64,000 nucleotides of DNA from Phanerochaete sordida. Taxonomy: Eukaryota > Basidiomycota > Agaricomycetes > Polyporales > Phanerochaetaceae. Positions 40,413 through 51,520 of this stretch are shown piece by piece. How positions within the stretch are numbered: the first letter of the stretch is position 1; every line of letters starts with the position of its first letter. Under the pieces are notes generated by a model, which did no database searches, was not told the DNA's origin, and saw nothing but the letters and a program-made list of their open reading frames with translations. Location: NCBI GenBank assembly GCA_019973155.2, contig BPQB01000044.1:186001-250000 (forward strand), given 5' to 3'. The position numbers were made by a program, and so were the translations under genes.

Positions 40413-42041
40413 ATGCTCAGGTCTCTCCTCTCCTTCTCGCGCCCCGCCATGCGTGTCACCCGCTCCGCGTCGCGCGCCGCCTCGACGACCGCACAAGCCG
40501 CCGCGCCCGCCGCGCCCGCGGCGACGCCGAAGCCCGCAAAGCGCAAGGCCGCCCCGCGCGCGGCGCCGAGCAAGAAGGCGCGGACCGACGACGACGACGT
40601 GCTCCCGCCGCCGCCGAAACCGCCCGTCGTGCGGCACATCACGCCCGTCCCGGCCGAGGGCGACGCGGAGCCGCTCGTGCCCGCCGAGCTGACGTTCGAG
40701 TTCGCGGACGCGAAGCAGCACCTCGTCCGCGCGGACCCGCGCTTCGCAGACGTGTTCGACAGGCTCAAGTGCCGCCCGTTCGAGCACCTCGAGAGGGTGG
40801 ACCCCTTCAGGTGCGTCTGTGCCGATCGTGGAGAAGCGGCACAGCCCTGGCTGATCATGGCGTTGGTTTGGCAGGACGCTGGCGCACTCTATTCTGTGAG
40901 CGACAGTTTCGAGTCTTGTGACGGTTCTCCCTGACGCTCGGTGTGCAGGGGCCAGCAGATCTCCTGGCTTGCAGCGCGCTCTATCACACACAAGTTTTGC
41001 AGACTGTTCGACCCCTCTTTGCCTGAGAAGCCGAACGATCACCATAGGTGCGTGCGCTCCGTGGTTCTGTCTGACCTTAATATCACTCAAGGTGGATTCC
41101 ATGCAGCAATATGTCGTTCTTTCCGACGTGTCATCAAGTCATCCAGAAGGACATCCCGACCTTGCGAACCGCCGGCCTCAGCCAGCGCAAGGCTGAATAC
41201 AGTGTGTCATCTCGTGTCATGCAGATTCGAGCGTGCATCTGAGTGGGCCGTGCAGTTCTTGACTTAGCAGCAAGGTTCGCAGATGGTCGCCTATCTACGG
41301 AGAAGCTGCTCGAAGCCGAGGACGAAGATTTGTACGAGCTGCTCACAGCCGTCCGTGGAATCGGAAGGGTGGGCGAACCGCCGCATCTGTATTCTCTCAT
41401 CGCTGACGTCGGCACAGTGGACCGTGGACATGTTCGCCATCTTCTCTCTCCGGCGGCCCGATATCCTCCCCGTCGGTAAGATCCATGTCTTTCCAGCCCT
41501 TCTTCACGCTCACTGACATCTTCCAGGCGACCTCGGCGTCCAACGCGGACTACTCCGCTGGTTCCTCGCGCTGCACGCGCCAGACTACAGCCTGACGATC
41601 TCGCCCAAGAAGCTGCCGCGCCCCGACGAGGACCCCGCGGAGAACTCGCAGCGCGACGCGCCGGACGACGTGCTGCCCGCGCTCGCCGAAACAGCCGCAT
41701 CCGCTGCCGACGCGTCCGCCGCGCCGCCCGCGCCGAAGGGCAGGAAGGGCAAGAAGGCCGCGAAGGCGGCCGACGCGGACGCGGGCAGCGCGCTCCCGAC
41801 GCCGTTCACGCCGTCGATCCACAAGATCCTGCACGCGGTGCCGCGCGACGCGGCGGTGGCGCCGCTGCCGAAGGGGCTCACGGCGGCGCAGCTGCGCACG
41901 CGGCTCGAGAAGAAGACGAAGATCAAGGGCGCGTTCCTCACGCCGCAGGAGATGGAGGAGCTCACCGCGCCGTGGCGGCCGTACCGCAGCCTCGGGGTGT
42001 ACTACATGTGGGCGTTGGCGGAGGATCCGGGGGCGAAGTAG
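40413..42041 (+). CDS. DNA-3-methyladenine glycosylase II (HhH-GPD superfamily, Mag1/AlkA type)
   Basis: Exons 40413..40810, 40875..40895 (21 nt), 40949..41047, 41092..41201, 41256..41368, 41418..41475 and 41527..42041; 437 residues. Removes alkylated bases to start base-excision repair. The core has LGQQISWLAARSI, TLRTAGLSQRKAEY, FADGRLSTEKLLEA, then the helix-hairpin-helix GIGRWTVDMFAIF and LRRPDILPVGDLGVQRG, whose Asp is the catalytic residue of the HhH-GPD family. The N-terminal ~90 residues are Ala/Lys/Pro-rich with a nuclear-signal-like PAKRKAAPRAAPSKK. An insert in the C-terminal part (about residues 295-345, Ala/Lys/Pro-rich) is unusual for Mag1. A second in-frame ATG (residue 13, MRVTRSASR) may be used instead. 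Confidence 0.88.
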
Positions 42042-42305
42042 GGGGTCGTGAGGAGGAAGAGTTTGGATACATACCCGGATGAGGAGTGGAGAAATTCAGG
42101 ATTGTCGTACACACCACTACTCATGTTCAGCAGTCTTGACGAGGTCACGACGACGGAAGGCTCAGAGCGATGAACATATCGTGTGTTCAGTGAATTATAC
42201 AATCACAATAAACTAAACTGTCTGTCCAACCGCAGAAGCGGATCAGACGGGTATCGTGGCGGTCCTCGGGTCATGCTTCGTGTCTCTGCCTCGAGCAGCT
42301 TCCAC

Positions 42306-42646
42306 CTAGTACGCTGCGGTCGCCGCGCCTCCTCTCCTTCCTCCGAACCGGTATCTGTGCGTGCCCGTCCGACGGGTGCGTCCACCGAAGCAGTTGCAAC
42401 ACAGGATATCGAAGATGACGTCGAAGATTGTGACAATGATCTGGAAGATTGCTGTGAGAAGCTGTTCACGGTACACAGGGCAGCTGGCACATACCGTCAC
42501 GATGACCGAGACGATGATCATGAGGATGCTTGCAATCGCAGAGATGACTGCGTTAATGGCACCGCCGATGGCAGAAAAGATGGCTCCCTGAACGCGTCGT
42601 CAGTCTCATTGTCTTTGCGAGGGGCAGCTCGGCTAGGACATACCAT
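42306..42646 (-). CDS. Small hydrophobic membrane protein with a start-codon-only first exon
   Basis: Exon 1 is the ATG alone (42646..42644), followed by a GTATGT intron; exon 2 is 42587..42306. The product starts MGAIFSAIGGAINAVISAIA, which I recognise as a recurrent basidiomycete small membrane protein of unknown function. Two amphipathic-hydrophobic stretches follow (ILMIIVSVIVTV; IFQIIVTIFDVIFDILCC). The end is basic and Gly/Arg-rich (GGRTRRTGTHRYRFGGRRGG). An internal 33-nt segment (GTATGT...GAACAG) could also be spliced out in frame, giving a shorter loop, but it is short for an intron. A TATATAA box is about 110 nt upstream. The one-codon exon is supported because it restores the family N-terminus exactly. 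Confidence 0.72.
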
Positions 42647-43335
42647 TCTGGTGATATGTAGTGGGCTGTCGTGAAAAGTCGTGAAGAGGTGGTGTGGGTG
42701 GGTATGGAGTTCGTGAAGGTGTTCTGGGGGACCTTGGAACGGGAGCTTGTGGGTTATATACCGCGGCGCGGGCCAGAACCGTGCGAGACGGGCAGAGGGC
42801 GAGATGATGTCAGAGCGTCCTCGAGACGTCGGCGCCACTGGCACGTCGCTCGCATTGTGCTGCAAGGCGCCCTGACGTCATCGTCCTTCATATTGAGGCG
42901 TGTGGCTGGAGCCCGGCGTGTCTTGGCCCCGCCCGGCTCGGACCCCGACCTTTTGATGCGCCCTCGCCTCTCGAGACGCGCAGCGCCGCACAGCGTCGGC
43001 GGCGCAGGGGGCGGAGGCAAACGCACGAAACACTCGGCGCACGCAGGAGAAACATCGCCGCGCGCGTGCGCCGCGACGTCATGCGCCGCGCACGGGCTGG
43101 GCCGCGACGGCCCAACAGCCCAGAGCCCTGGCACCAAAGAGCGGAAACCGCAGACCCACGTTCACCGGGCGAAGGGTGATAGCGTTCGCCACGCACCCCG
43201 CACTTCCGCAAATTTTCGCGGCGTACGTAGCGGCTCCGTCATCCGTCGCTGGCCATCACGCGCGTGCCCACCGCGAGCCACCCGCCGCCCGCGCGCAGAG
43301 TGGTGTGCGCGGCGCGGGGGTGCGCGAGCGCGGGC
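42647..43335. other. Intergenic region
   Basis: TATATAA at 42760-42754 (minus) serves the small membrane protein gene. CpG-rich around 43000-43300; no gene recognised. Confidence 0.45.
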
Positions 43336-43738
43336 CTAGGTGAACCCGAGTGCATTCGAACCCGCCGGCTGCGCGAGCCGCCGCATCCGGAGGGCGTACA
43401 CGAGAGCCACTACGAGACTGTGCATCCCACGGATGCTGTGGACGCCGTCCATGAGGCTCGCCATGCCTCGGCTGCCGGACGCTGAGTCTGAAGAGGCGTC
43501 CTCCGCGTCGAGAATGTTCTGTGCGAGGCCATGTGAGTGCCCAGCGGTGGAGAAAGGCCTCCCGCCTATGACTCACTGCCCGTAATGAAACCTTGCCATT
43601 TTCGGTTGTAGTAGTTGGCGGATCAGTTGTAGGTGGCGGCGCCAAATGCAGCTCGCCATTGCACGAGGCTGCCTTGGCACCGCAGAGGGTGACGCTGAGC
43701 ACGACGCAGACAGTGCAAAGAAAGAGGGTTAAGCGCAT
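43336..43738 (-). CDS. Small secreted or membrane protein, unknown
   Basis: Two exons, 43738..43577 and 43518..43336, joined in frame (114 residues). It has a clear signal peptide (LTLFLCTVCVVLSVTLCGAKA), then ASCNGELHLAPPP, a Thr/Pro-rich linker (TTDPPTTTTENGK), an acidic/Ser patch (DAEDASSDSASG) and a weak hydrophobic stretch (SLVVALVYALRM) near the C-terminus. A TATAAG element lies at 43829-43824 (minus), about 90 nt upstream. The short stalk and late hydrophobic stretch recall a reduced form of the array proteins, but no sequence match was seen. Codon use is ordinary. Not recognised as a known family. Confidence 0.5.
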
Positions 43739-45307
43739 CTACATCACGGTGAGTAAGAGGCTACTGAGGGATCCGCGGGAACACACCTCGGGAGCTGGTC
43801 GGACTGTTGGAAGAACTGAGGGGCTTATACATCGTAGCTCGCTGCTATATAGCCTGCAATCACGGTGTAGTTTATTCTATCACGCCACCGAGCCGACAAA
43901 CGCACCTACCCCTCTCCGACTTCGCTCGGTGGTGTTGTGCCGTAGGGCCGATATCAGGCCGCCCGCACGCTGGCGATGATCACCATTAACCTCCCCAGCG
44001 CCGACGCGCACAGCGTGCAAGGCACGTTGTCGCGCGTAGCGAGGCCCTGGCGCGGCCCTGCGGGCCTGCGATTGTGCGCATCCTGTCAGCAGCCGATAAC
44101 ATACCAAGCCGTCCGCACAGAGCACGCCAGATGGAGCAGGGGGCGAGCGAGGACCTGATTTGCGGAAGGCGCGGGTGCGGTGGCGCTTCTGGGCGGGTGG
44201 CAGATGAGCTTATGAGCTTAAGTCGCAGAACCCCGCCGGCGTTGTGCCGAGCCCCCGCGTCGTCGCGCTGGTGTCGGCGGCGCAGCGCGCGAGCGCCGCG
44301 CAGGCGCAGGCTATCTCTGTTGACAGCCAACCTGAAGCGAGACCTGTGTCGTTAGCTCGTCGCGCAGCAAACGCTGGGCAGGACTAACACACCAAGATGA
44401 GCTGGCTAGCGTAGGTGGCGCTGGGCTCGAGCGAGAGCTAGAAAACCCTGCTCTCGCAGCACGCCCGCCCCTGCACGCTCCGCCGTGCGTCGCCTGGACA
44501 CATCTCCCGCGAAGGCCGTCTGGGGCTGGCCCTGCCCGACGACGCCGCAGCGGGACCGCGGCGCACTTCGCGGAGACCGCGCCGCGGCACACAGCCCACC
44601 ACTGGAAGGTCCCGCATACTCCATATGCACATGGCGCAAGCTCAGGCTCAGGCTCAAGCGCGCGCAGCCGTCAGACACGCTCTTCACTGTGCTGGGCCGC
44701 GGCGTGCCCTGTTCGGGTGCTGCTCGCGCGTGCGTGCGCGCGGCGCAGCTTGTGCAGCGGGCGGAATGGTGCGGGCTGCGAAGGGGCAAGGGGCGCGGCT
44801 ACCCGGTGGCGCAGCGGGCGAGCAGGGCGCGGGCGTGACCTGCGCTAGCGGTATGTTTTGGCGTGTGTCCGGGACTGCGGGATCGTCTGTACTTTCGCGG
44901 CACTGCGTCCCCACACGCCGGCTGCGAAGGCGAAGCTACGAGCTGATCGCGGCCGTGCGCTGTGCGCCAGCGCCGCGTGCTGCATTGCCCGGAAGCGAGC
45001 TGAGGACGCAGCCTCCGCCGGAAGCGCGAATGCGGGCATATTCCGCGGGGCTGGCCCAGCGCGTTCGCGCGAGCGTCGTCTTAACGTCTTCGGTATCCGC
45101 AACTGAATGGCCCGCGTGCGTCACGTCGAAGCAGGGAAGGTTCAGCGGACGGAACGCCGCGCTCGCTCGCACTGTGTCCCGAGGGATTTAAGGACGTGCA
45201 TCCCTGGCCTACGGTGCTCCAGCGAAACGATAGCCAAGACACCCTGCACAGCACCGTCAGTGCACCCGCTCGCCACGGAGAATCTGGACGCTGACCTACC
45301 GCCACAG
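43739..45307. other. Long intergenic region
   Basis: High CpG, many overlapping ORFs on both strands, none with a domain. No gene supported. Confidence 0.4.
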
Positions 45308-45541
45308 ATGAAGCTCGCCACGCTGACCGTCCTCGTCGTCCTGCCGACCGCCCTAGGGGTGCAGTTCTCCCCGAGCGCGGCGTCGCCGCTTACCGAGACC
45401 CTCGCGGTGCCGGCACACATACCGTGCTGCGAAGACCTGCCGACGCTCACGTCGCTCGGGCTCCTGTCTCAGTCAGTGCTTCGAAGGTCCAAGCAGGGGC
45501 CCAGATCACGGTGCGTTATCAGCTCTCGGGGAGGTATCTAG
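45308..45541 (+). pseudogene. Small secreted-protein gene, apparently frameshifted
   Basis: Begins with a good signal peptide (MKLATLTVLVVLPTALG) and VQFSPSAASPLTETL, then CCEDLPTLTSLG. At about 45460 the frame that reads naturally changes: the next frame gives APVSVSASKVQAGAQIT followed by a GTGCGT donor-like site. One missing base (CTCGGG.CTCC) would link the two. As it stands the first frame runs into an unrelated tail and stops at 45541. Could also be an unrecognised intron. Family not identified. Confidence 0.35.
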
Positions 45542-45950
45542 CTGTGTCTGACTCGGGATGGCGAACATTCGTCCAGATTGTCGGACGGACCGCGGCTGTT
45601 TTGTGTCATCGAGGAGGGGTGGTTGCGCAGGATAATGGGGTACGGCGCAAAGACAAGACGATGCTGTATGGTTGATGGGTGTTGGCCTAGGGACGGGTAG
45701 AATAGACGTTCGGCACTCTGCATATCCGCTAACGGAAATGAGCTTGCACAAATCTGACAGATGGGCTGTCGGACTGAGACGGTCGAGAAAAACGTAATCA
45801 AGGTTTCAAAAGAATGTATAGATGCACGTACTGCGAAGATAATTCGGTATCGCGCAGTTCATCCCAAAGTGCTCGGATTAATTGTAGATTTTGTCCGAAC
45901 CCTACATACAAAACTGGCGCTGCGCAGACAAGCTCAGGGATAGCTCACGT
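45542..45950. other. Intergenic region
   Basis: Nothing recognised; 3' side of the complex I gene on the right. Confidence 0.45.
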
Positions 45951-46901
45951 TTACTTGCGGTACCTACATGGGGGTCAGTAACATTTGATGCAGGACAGGC
46001 GCAGCTACTCACCAAAGAACGCTCTTGCGGTTTCGCCTCATCTTCCGCTGGAGCTGAAGCATACCGTACAGCAGGGCCTCTGCTGTCGGTGGGCAACCGG
46101 GGACGTAAATGTCGACGGGGACGATGCGGTCGCATCCGCGGACGACCGAGTAGGAGTAGTGGTAGTATCCGCCGCCGTTCGCGCACGAGCCCATGGAGAT
46201 GACCCAGCGGGGCTCTGGCATCTGGTCGTAGACCGTCCGCAGAGCGGGAGCCATCTTGTTTGTGAGGGTGCCGGCGACAATCATGATATCGGACTGCCGT
46301 GGACTTGCACGGAAGACGACACCGAGACGATCCTGGTCGTAACGGGCGGCGGCCATGTGCATCATCTCTACGGCGCAGCATGCGAGACCTGGGTGCATAT
46401 ATGAGCCTTCTTCACGCTCCTTCTCTCATTTGCTTGCTACGCACCGAAAGTCATCGGCCACATGGAGCTCTGCCTCGCCCAGTTCACAATCTTGTCCATC
46501 GTCGAGAGCACATACTCTGAGATGGTGCAGCCGAGATGAGCGAAGGAATCAATCTGCCGGAACGGCGACACGCACCAGCCTTGTTCTGCGGGGTCTCGAG
46601 ACTGAGCTGGTTCGAGCCAGTCTTCGCAATCTGGGTGATGGGCCGAGCCGGGTCGGTCGAGGACGTGGGTATCTCCGCGTTTGCTTGCTTGGTGGTGTGT
46701 ATTGAGCGAACTGCTACAGCATTGCGCGTGAGTCCAGGCTTGCCCTCCGTATTCATGGACTCCCGCGACGTACCGGCTATCCCCACCTGGGGGCGGAGAG
46801 CTGCACGGTGTGCGGCAGCAGAAGCTGGTAGGAATAAGCGGGAATTTTGGCAATAATCCGGGGAGCAGCGCACCGGCATTCCTGAAGACAGCGAGCGACA
46901 T
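45951..46901 (-). CDS. NDUFS7: NADH:ubiquinone oxidoreductase subunit NDUFS7/PSST (20 kDa, complex I)
   Basis: Exons 46901..46787, 46710..46576, 46516..46445, 46388..46013 and 45963..45951; 236 residues. The last coding exon is 13 nt and supplies the usual C-terminus ...LWYRK. Complex I core subunit of the inner mitochondrial membrane carrying Fe-S cluster N2, which passes electrons to ubiquinone. Seen: a mitochondrial presequence ([14 protein letters not shown]), then [59 protein letters not shown], and [14 protein letters not shown]. The paired Cys plus the GSC and PGC cysteines are the N2 ligands. Exon 1/2 junction is ambiguous by one codon. One of the safest calls here. Confidence 0.95.
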
Positions 46902-47601
46902 GGTGGTGATGGAAGGGAGAGACAGGGAGCAGCTGACAGTGCTCAGCGACGAGGAGGTCCAGTTCAAAGCCGGGAGCTCTCATTGGGTGCATCCGGGGGC
47001 GGCCGGCGTACGGTCGCGCCGCCCGGCCGGGACAGCGTCTGAGGTGCGTGGGAAGGGCGCCGCGCCGCCGACGCGTGAGAGCAATTCCCGCCAAGCCGAC
47101 GCCGCTGCAGGCTCGCCTTCGCCCGCTGCCCTTCTTGTCCCCTCCAAGCGACACAAAGCCCGCTCGTCCGCGCACTCGAATATTTTGGAGATTTAACCTC
47201 CCTCGAACATCCGAGACAGAGCGGGCCGGGGGTTGCCGGAGTTTGAACAGCAGCAATATACGGGCGGGCGTGACCGTTGAGCACAGCAACCGTCCTCCGT
47301 CGAGAGCCTGCACGCTCTCCGTCGTCCCTTACCGTTTCAACCTTTTTCTTCCTCGCCGTCGCTGTCGCGCTCGTCGGACTCTCCTCTCTGCCCGGCGACG
47401 ACCAGAACCTTACCACCATCGCGAGCGTTTGGCCCGCTTCTCTCTGACGACAACGACCCTATTCTCGTTCTGATTCTCCGGATTCCTTTCTGTTTGCTTC
47501 CGCATACCACGTTCACTCTCATTTCCCAACCCTCGTATCTGGGACCAGACGACCACCCACCGCAGCCTGCTCTGTCGTAGCCGCTGACGTTTACTCGTGA
47601 G
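46902..47601. other. Divergent promoter region of NDUFS7 and the large disordered protein
   Basis: No gene recognised. A pyrimidine-rich tract with CTCT and TTCC runs (about 47330-47560) precedes the plus-strand start codon. Confidence 0.5.
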
Positions 47602-50600
47602 ATGGCTGCTGCACTCCCGTTGTCCCCTGATAACGCATCTGCCATGGGCTTGGATTCGTACGCACGCCGCCTCTCTGTTGCCGATGTAGAGTTCCAGGAC
47701 ACACGGTATCCCACCATCTCCTCCTCTTCATCCAAGCACAGACCGACGCCGTCGTTCTCTGATCGCCCGCTCGCCGACACTGCGCGGACGGATGCATCGC
47801 GCACCAGTTGGGTCGACTTCGCGGCGCCCACTGCGAGCAAGGTCCCCGGCTTTGACCAAGCGTGGGTGGCAGGGAGGCTCACAGAGGAGCCGAGCCATCA
47901 GCCATCCAACAAATATCACAGGCAGCAAGACGCCGACCAGTACCAGGCGGTGGAGAGCCGACTGCCTGAAGGTGCAGGCGTTCAAAGAAGCTCTCCCTCC
48001 GGCAGCCCCTACCTCCCGCCAGACGACCAACGCTCCTCCTCGAACGTCGCTCCGTCCGGCCAGGAACAGGCACTCGCCACGTTCGAAAGCGGCTCTCCTT
48101 TACAGAGACCGGACATGGGGCAGCGTATCTCCGGCCTCGACCAATACCGGAGCGATCAGTACGTCTCCTCAAGCCCAAAGCACCCCTCGCTACCTCCGCC
48201 TGCAGGTGCTGGTGTGAAAGCCGTTAGGCCCGTACCACCCATCGTCCCCATGTCTGCTGGCCCTTCGTACAGCTCTGCGGCCATGGCCATTCCCATATCC
48301 CCCAAGCCCAGAGCATATGCACAACAACCCACCTACATCACCCCTTCTTCCGCCCCGAACCCCATCAACCCCGTCTATGCCCAACGACAACAGCCGCCGA
48401 AGGAGGAAATATGTGTCGAGTGTGCGATGCGGGACGAGGACATGGTCGACGTCGACGTCACCTCCCCAGGAGTTTGGAGACGAGACAGTGATGCAGACTA
48501 CGAGGAGTTGTTGCAAAGGGAGCTGGAGGACGAGGCTGCTGGCATCTCGCAGCAGGAAAACTCATCGAGGCCGCGAGCTAGAGGCGGCAGGCTGACGGAG
48601 GAGAACCTGAAGTTCTGGTTGAGCATCGTGCGTCGTCCCTGTCTGTGCATTTGTCTGTCGTCTCACACTCTCTGCAGAACCCCAAGGAGCCGTCGTCTCG
48701 CCAGCAGACACTCGACCAGTATGTCAAGTCTCAAAGAGCTCTCCTTGAGGCCGAGGCGTTGGCACATGCCCGCGCTATGCGCGAATCTCGCCAGCTTGAC
48801 GGGAAGATGCGAGACGCCTACTCTCAACTTCGTCGTTCGGCGTACGAGCTGGGCAGCGCTGCTCAGCCAGTGGACGACACGGGTGGCGTCCGCATCAAAG
48901 CCCCTCGTTCCGTCTCTACACCCAATGCTCTTCTGACACATGCCCGCGAAGTTACCCTTCTCGAGAATGGTATGATCGTGGAGCACGTCGACGTTCGGAA
49001 GGAGGAGCGCGAGGAGCGCGAACGTCGACGACGAGAGGAAAAACGAGAACGGAGCCGTGTGAGGAAGGTCTCCAGAGGTTCACGCGGCGATGCCATGTCG
49101 GTATACTCTATGCAGACTCCCCTCCAGACCGACAGCGGCTTCTTCTCCGGCGTCAGGAACGACTCACGGTACTCCCAGTCAATATCGCAGAGGCCGAGCA
49201 GCGTTATGACCGGTGGGAACGAGCGGCCCCTCACGCTCTTGCGCGCGCAGTCGCAGGCCTCGTTCTCGGACATGCAAAGCGTCGGTTCGGGAACTTCTCC
49301 TCGACGGTCAAGATTCTTCGGTCTCAGGAATCTCAGTCCGTCGGGCTGGCGAAGTCAAGAAAGCTTTGCTCCGTCGGGCAGCATGATCGATATGCAGTAC
49401 GTTCCTCTGTCAACCGCCTTGTTCTCAGAGTCTCACGTTACGTCTTAGCGTTGCGCTCGCGCGTGAGGCTCAGTTCCCGCCGCAATACCCTAGTCCGGAC
49501 GTCGTGGACATCGGGAGCAATGCTCCAACGTTACGTCTCGGCGAGTCGTGGCCGCGCATGGACACCAAGCCGGAAGCGCCTGAGCCTCCCCAAGCGCGGT
49601 CCAGTAAGACGACACGGGGTCTCAAGAAGATTTGGAAACTGGTCACAGGGTCTTCAAGCAAAAGTGATACGCAGCACAACCCCAGGGCAAACTCGCGTTC
49701 ATTGGATAGGACGGATGACGATACCCCCTTAGCTCCTCCGCCGCCTCTTTCGTACCTCGTATCGCAGGGCGGTTCGTCCCGGCGCCACAGCTCGACGACG
49801 TCGCTGCCATCCATCGTCTCTCCGAATACCCTTTCGCCGTTCGCTACGTCACCCCCTACAGCCCCGTCTAGCCTGCAGCCTTCGCCGACCTCATCGAGAC
49901 GATCTGCTGATAAAGATCAAGGCGACCTCCGCGGCGGGGCCGATCAGGAAGACGGCAACCCTGACGCTTCTATGCAGGATTCGGACTTGCGTGGCCGCAA
50001 CACGCAAAGCTCGTGGACGTTGTCCAGCACGACCGGACCTACGACGCCTCCCATGCCGTCGTCGCCCCGGCCCCAGTCGGTTTCCATGCGCCGGGACAAG
50101 AGCTTGCCTCCGCTGCCTGGCGAGTCGAGCGTGGAGTTCCCGAGTCATCCCATGCCTGAAGGTCGCCCCCAGACGTTGTATACTTATGACCCACGGTCCG
50201 GCTACCCTGGGCTTTCACCTCCGCAGGCACCCTTCCGCACAGGAGAGCCTCGGCGGCAGTCATTTGGCGGGATGGGCTCGAGGCCTGTCTCGCAGACGCT
50301 CCCGGTCAAGGGTGCGCTGGCGCGCGGCCAACTCAATGTGCCGCCCTTCCTCGCGGAAGAGAAGTACAGCGAGTTCGGCGCATCGCATCTGTCCTTCGGC
50401 CAGTGGCCTGCCGCAGAGGCGAGCCAGGGCTCGCTACCGACGACGGACAGCCGGCCCAAGAAGCGCAAGAGCAAGTTCGGCCTCTCGTCACTCTTCGGCA
50501 AGAAGTCCGCGGAGAGCAAGGAGCCCGCCGTCGACCCACTCGACTTCTCCGTGTTCCGCACGTCGCCCTCCGGCGACTCGCGCGACCCGCACGTCCTCGG

Positions 50601-50757
50601 CGGCAGCGGCTACGCGAGCCCGATCTCCGCGAGCAGCCACGCGCAGCGCATGTCCGTGATGTCGCGCAAGAACCTCGACGAGCTCGTCGACCAGGACCCT
50701 GACTTCGTCGCGTACCGCTACCCGTCGAACGACCAGCGCCTGGACCTGCTGCGGTAA
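47602..50757 (+). CDS. Large disordered protein conserved in basidiomycetes, unknown function
   Basis: Exons 47602..48627, 48678..49396 and 49449..50757; 1017 residues. Mostly Ser/Pro-rich and disordered. The best-ordered parts are CVECAMRDEDMVDVDVTSPGVW with the following acidic DADYEELLQRELEDE (about residues 272-310), and a coiled-coil-like Arg/Glu-rich run (KEEREERERRRREEKRERSR). Also seen are KKIWKLVTGSSSK and KKRKSKFGLSSLFGKK, basic patches that could bind membranes or act as nuclear signals. The CxxC is not enough to call a zinc site. The C-terminus (FVAYRYPSNDQRLDLLR) looks conserved. I recall similar unnamed proteins in basidiomycetes but can assign no role. A cytoskeletal or cell-polarity scaffold is only a guess from composition. 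Confidence 0.75.
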
Positions 50758-51520
50758 CCCCGCCGGCCGCACGCCGCGCCCGCGCCCGCCCGCTGCATCC
50801 ACACAGCATTATCTATTCGTCCGCGTCTTTCCTGCCCATGGCTTCCCGCACATCATCTTTCCTCGTCCCACGTATGTTTTCGCACTGTCGCATTTTGCCT
50901 TATCCTTTCAGCCCCGCGCTCGTCAGCTCCCCCCGTTCGAAATCTATATCTCGCTGCCCGCCCGTCTCATGCCACTCATTCGTACTACGGACTCTATTCA
51001 CATCTCGGTTAATCGGATCGCGTCCGACTCATCCCTTTGTATATTCTGCACGCGCTGCGGTTCACCCTAGGATCGGCTATAATACCAGATCTTGACCTAA
51101 CGGTACACACTTCTTTTGTTTGCGTGAACAATGGGTGTGTCATACTAAGTCGATCGCCTTCTGACGTGCCCAGTTATACAGTCACGCGCGACCAGTGAAT
51201 ACGGCATTGCCTTCGAAAGGAGCAGCAGAACGCGCTGTAGGCCCGCCGCTATTATTCGTGAATAACTAGACAATCCGTGTACTACACCTGCCGAAGTCTG
51301 GTCTGCTACGGAGCGTACCCTTTAACGTAACGTGTATGCATGTCAAACGAAAACTACATAGGTCCAACGTGGAGAGATAATACAGCGAATTCTGCGCGAA
51401 AACATTGAGACAGGAAAACAAGCCATGGAGGACATTCAGAGAAGACTGAGAAGGAAAGCTGCACGGCAAAATGCGTGTGTGGAGAAATGGTGCTGGACGG
51501 CGCAATTGGTAGCGACCACT
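50758..51520. other. Intergenic region between convergent genes
   Basis: 3' flanks of the disordered protein (+) and the AEC transporter (-). No gene recognised. Confidence 0.5.
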
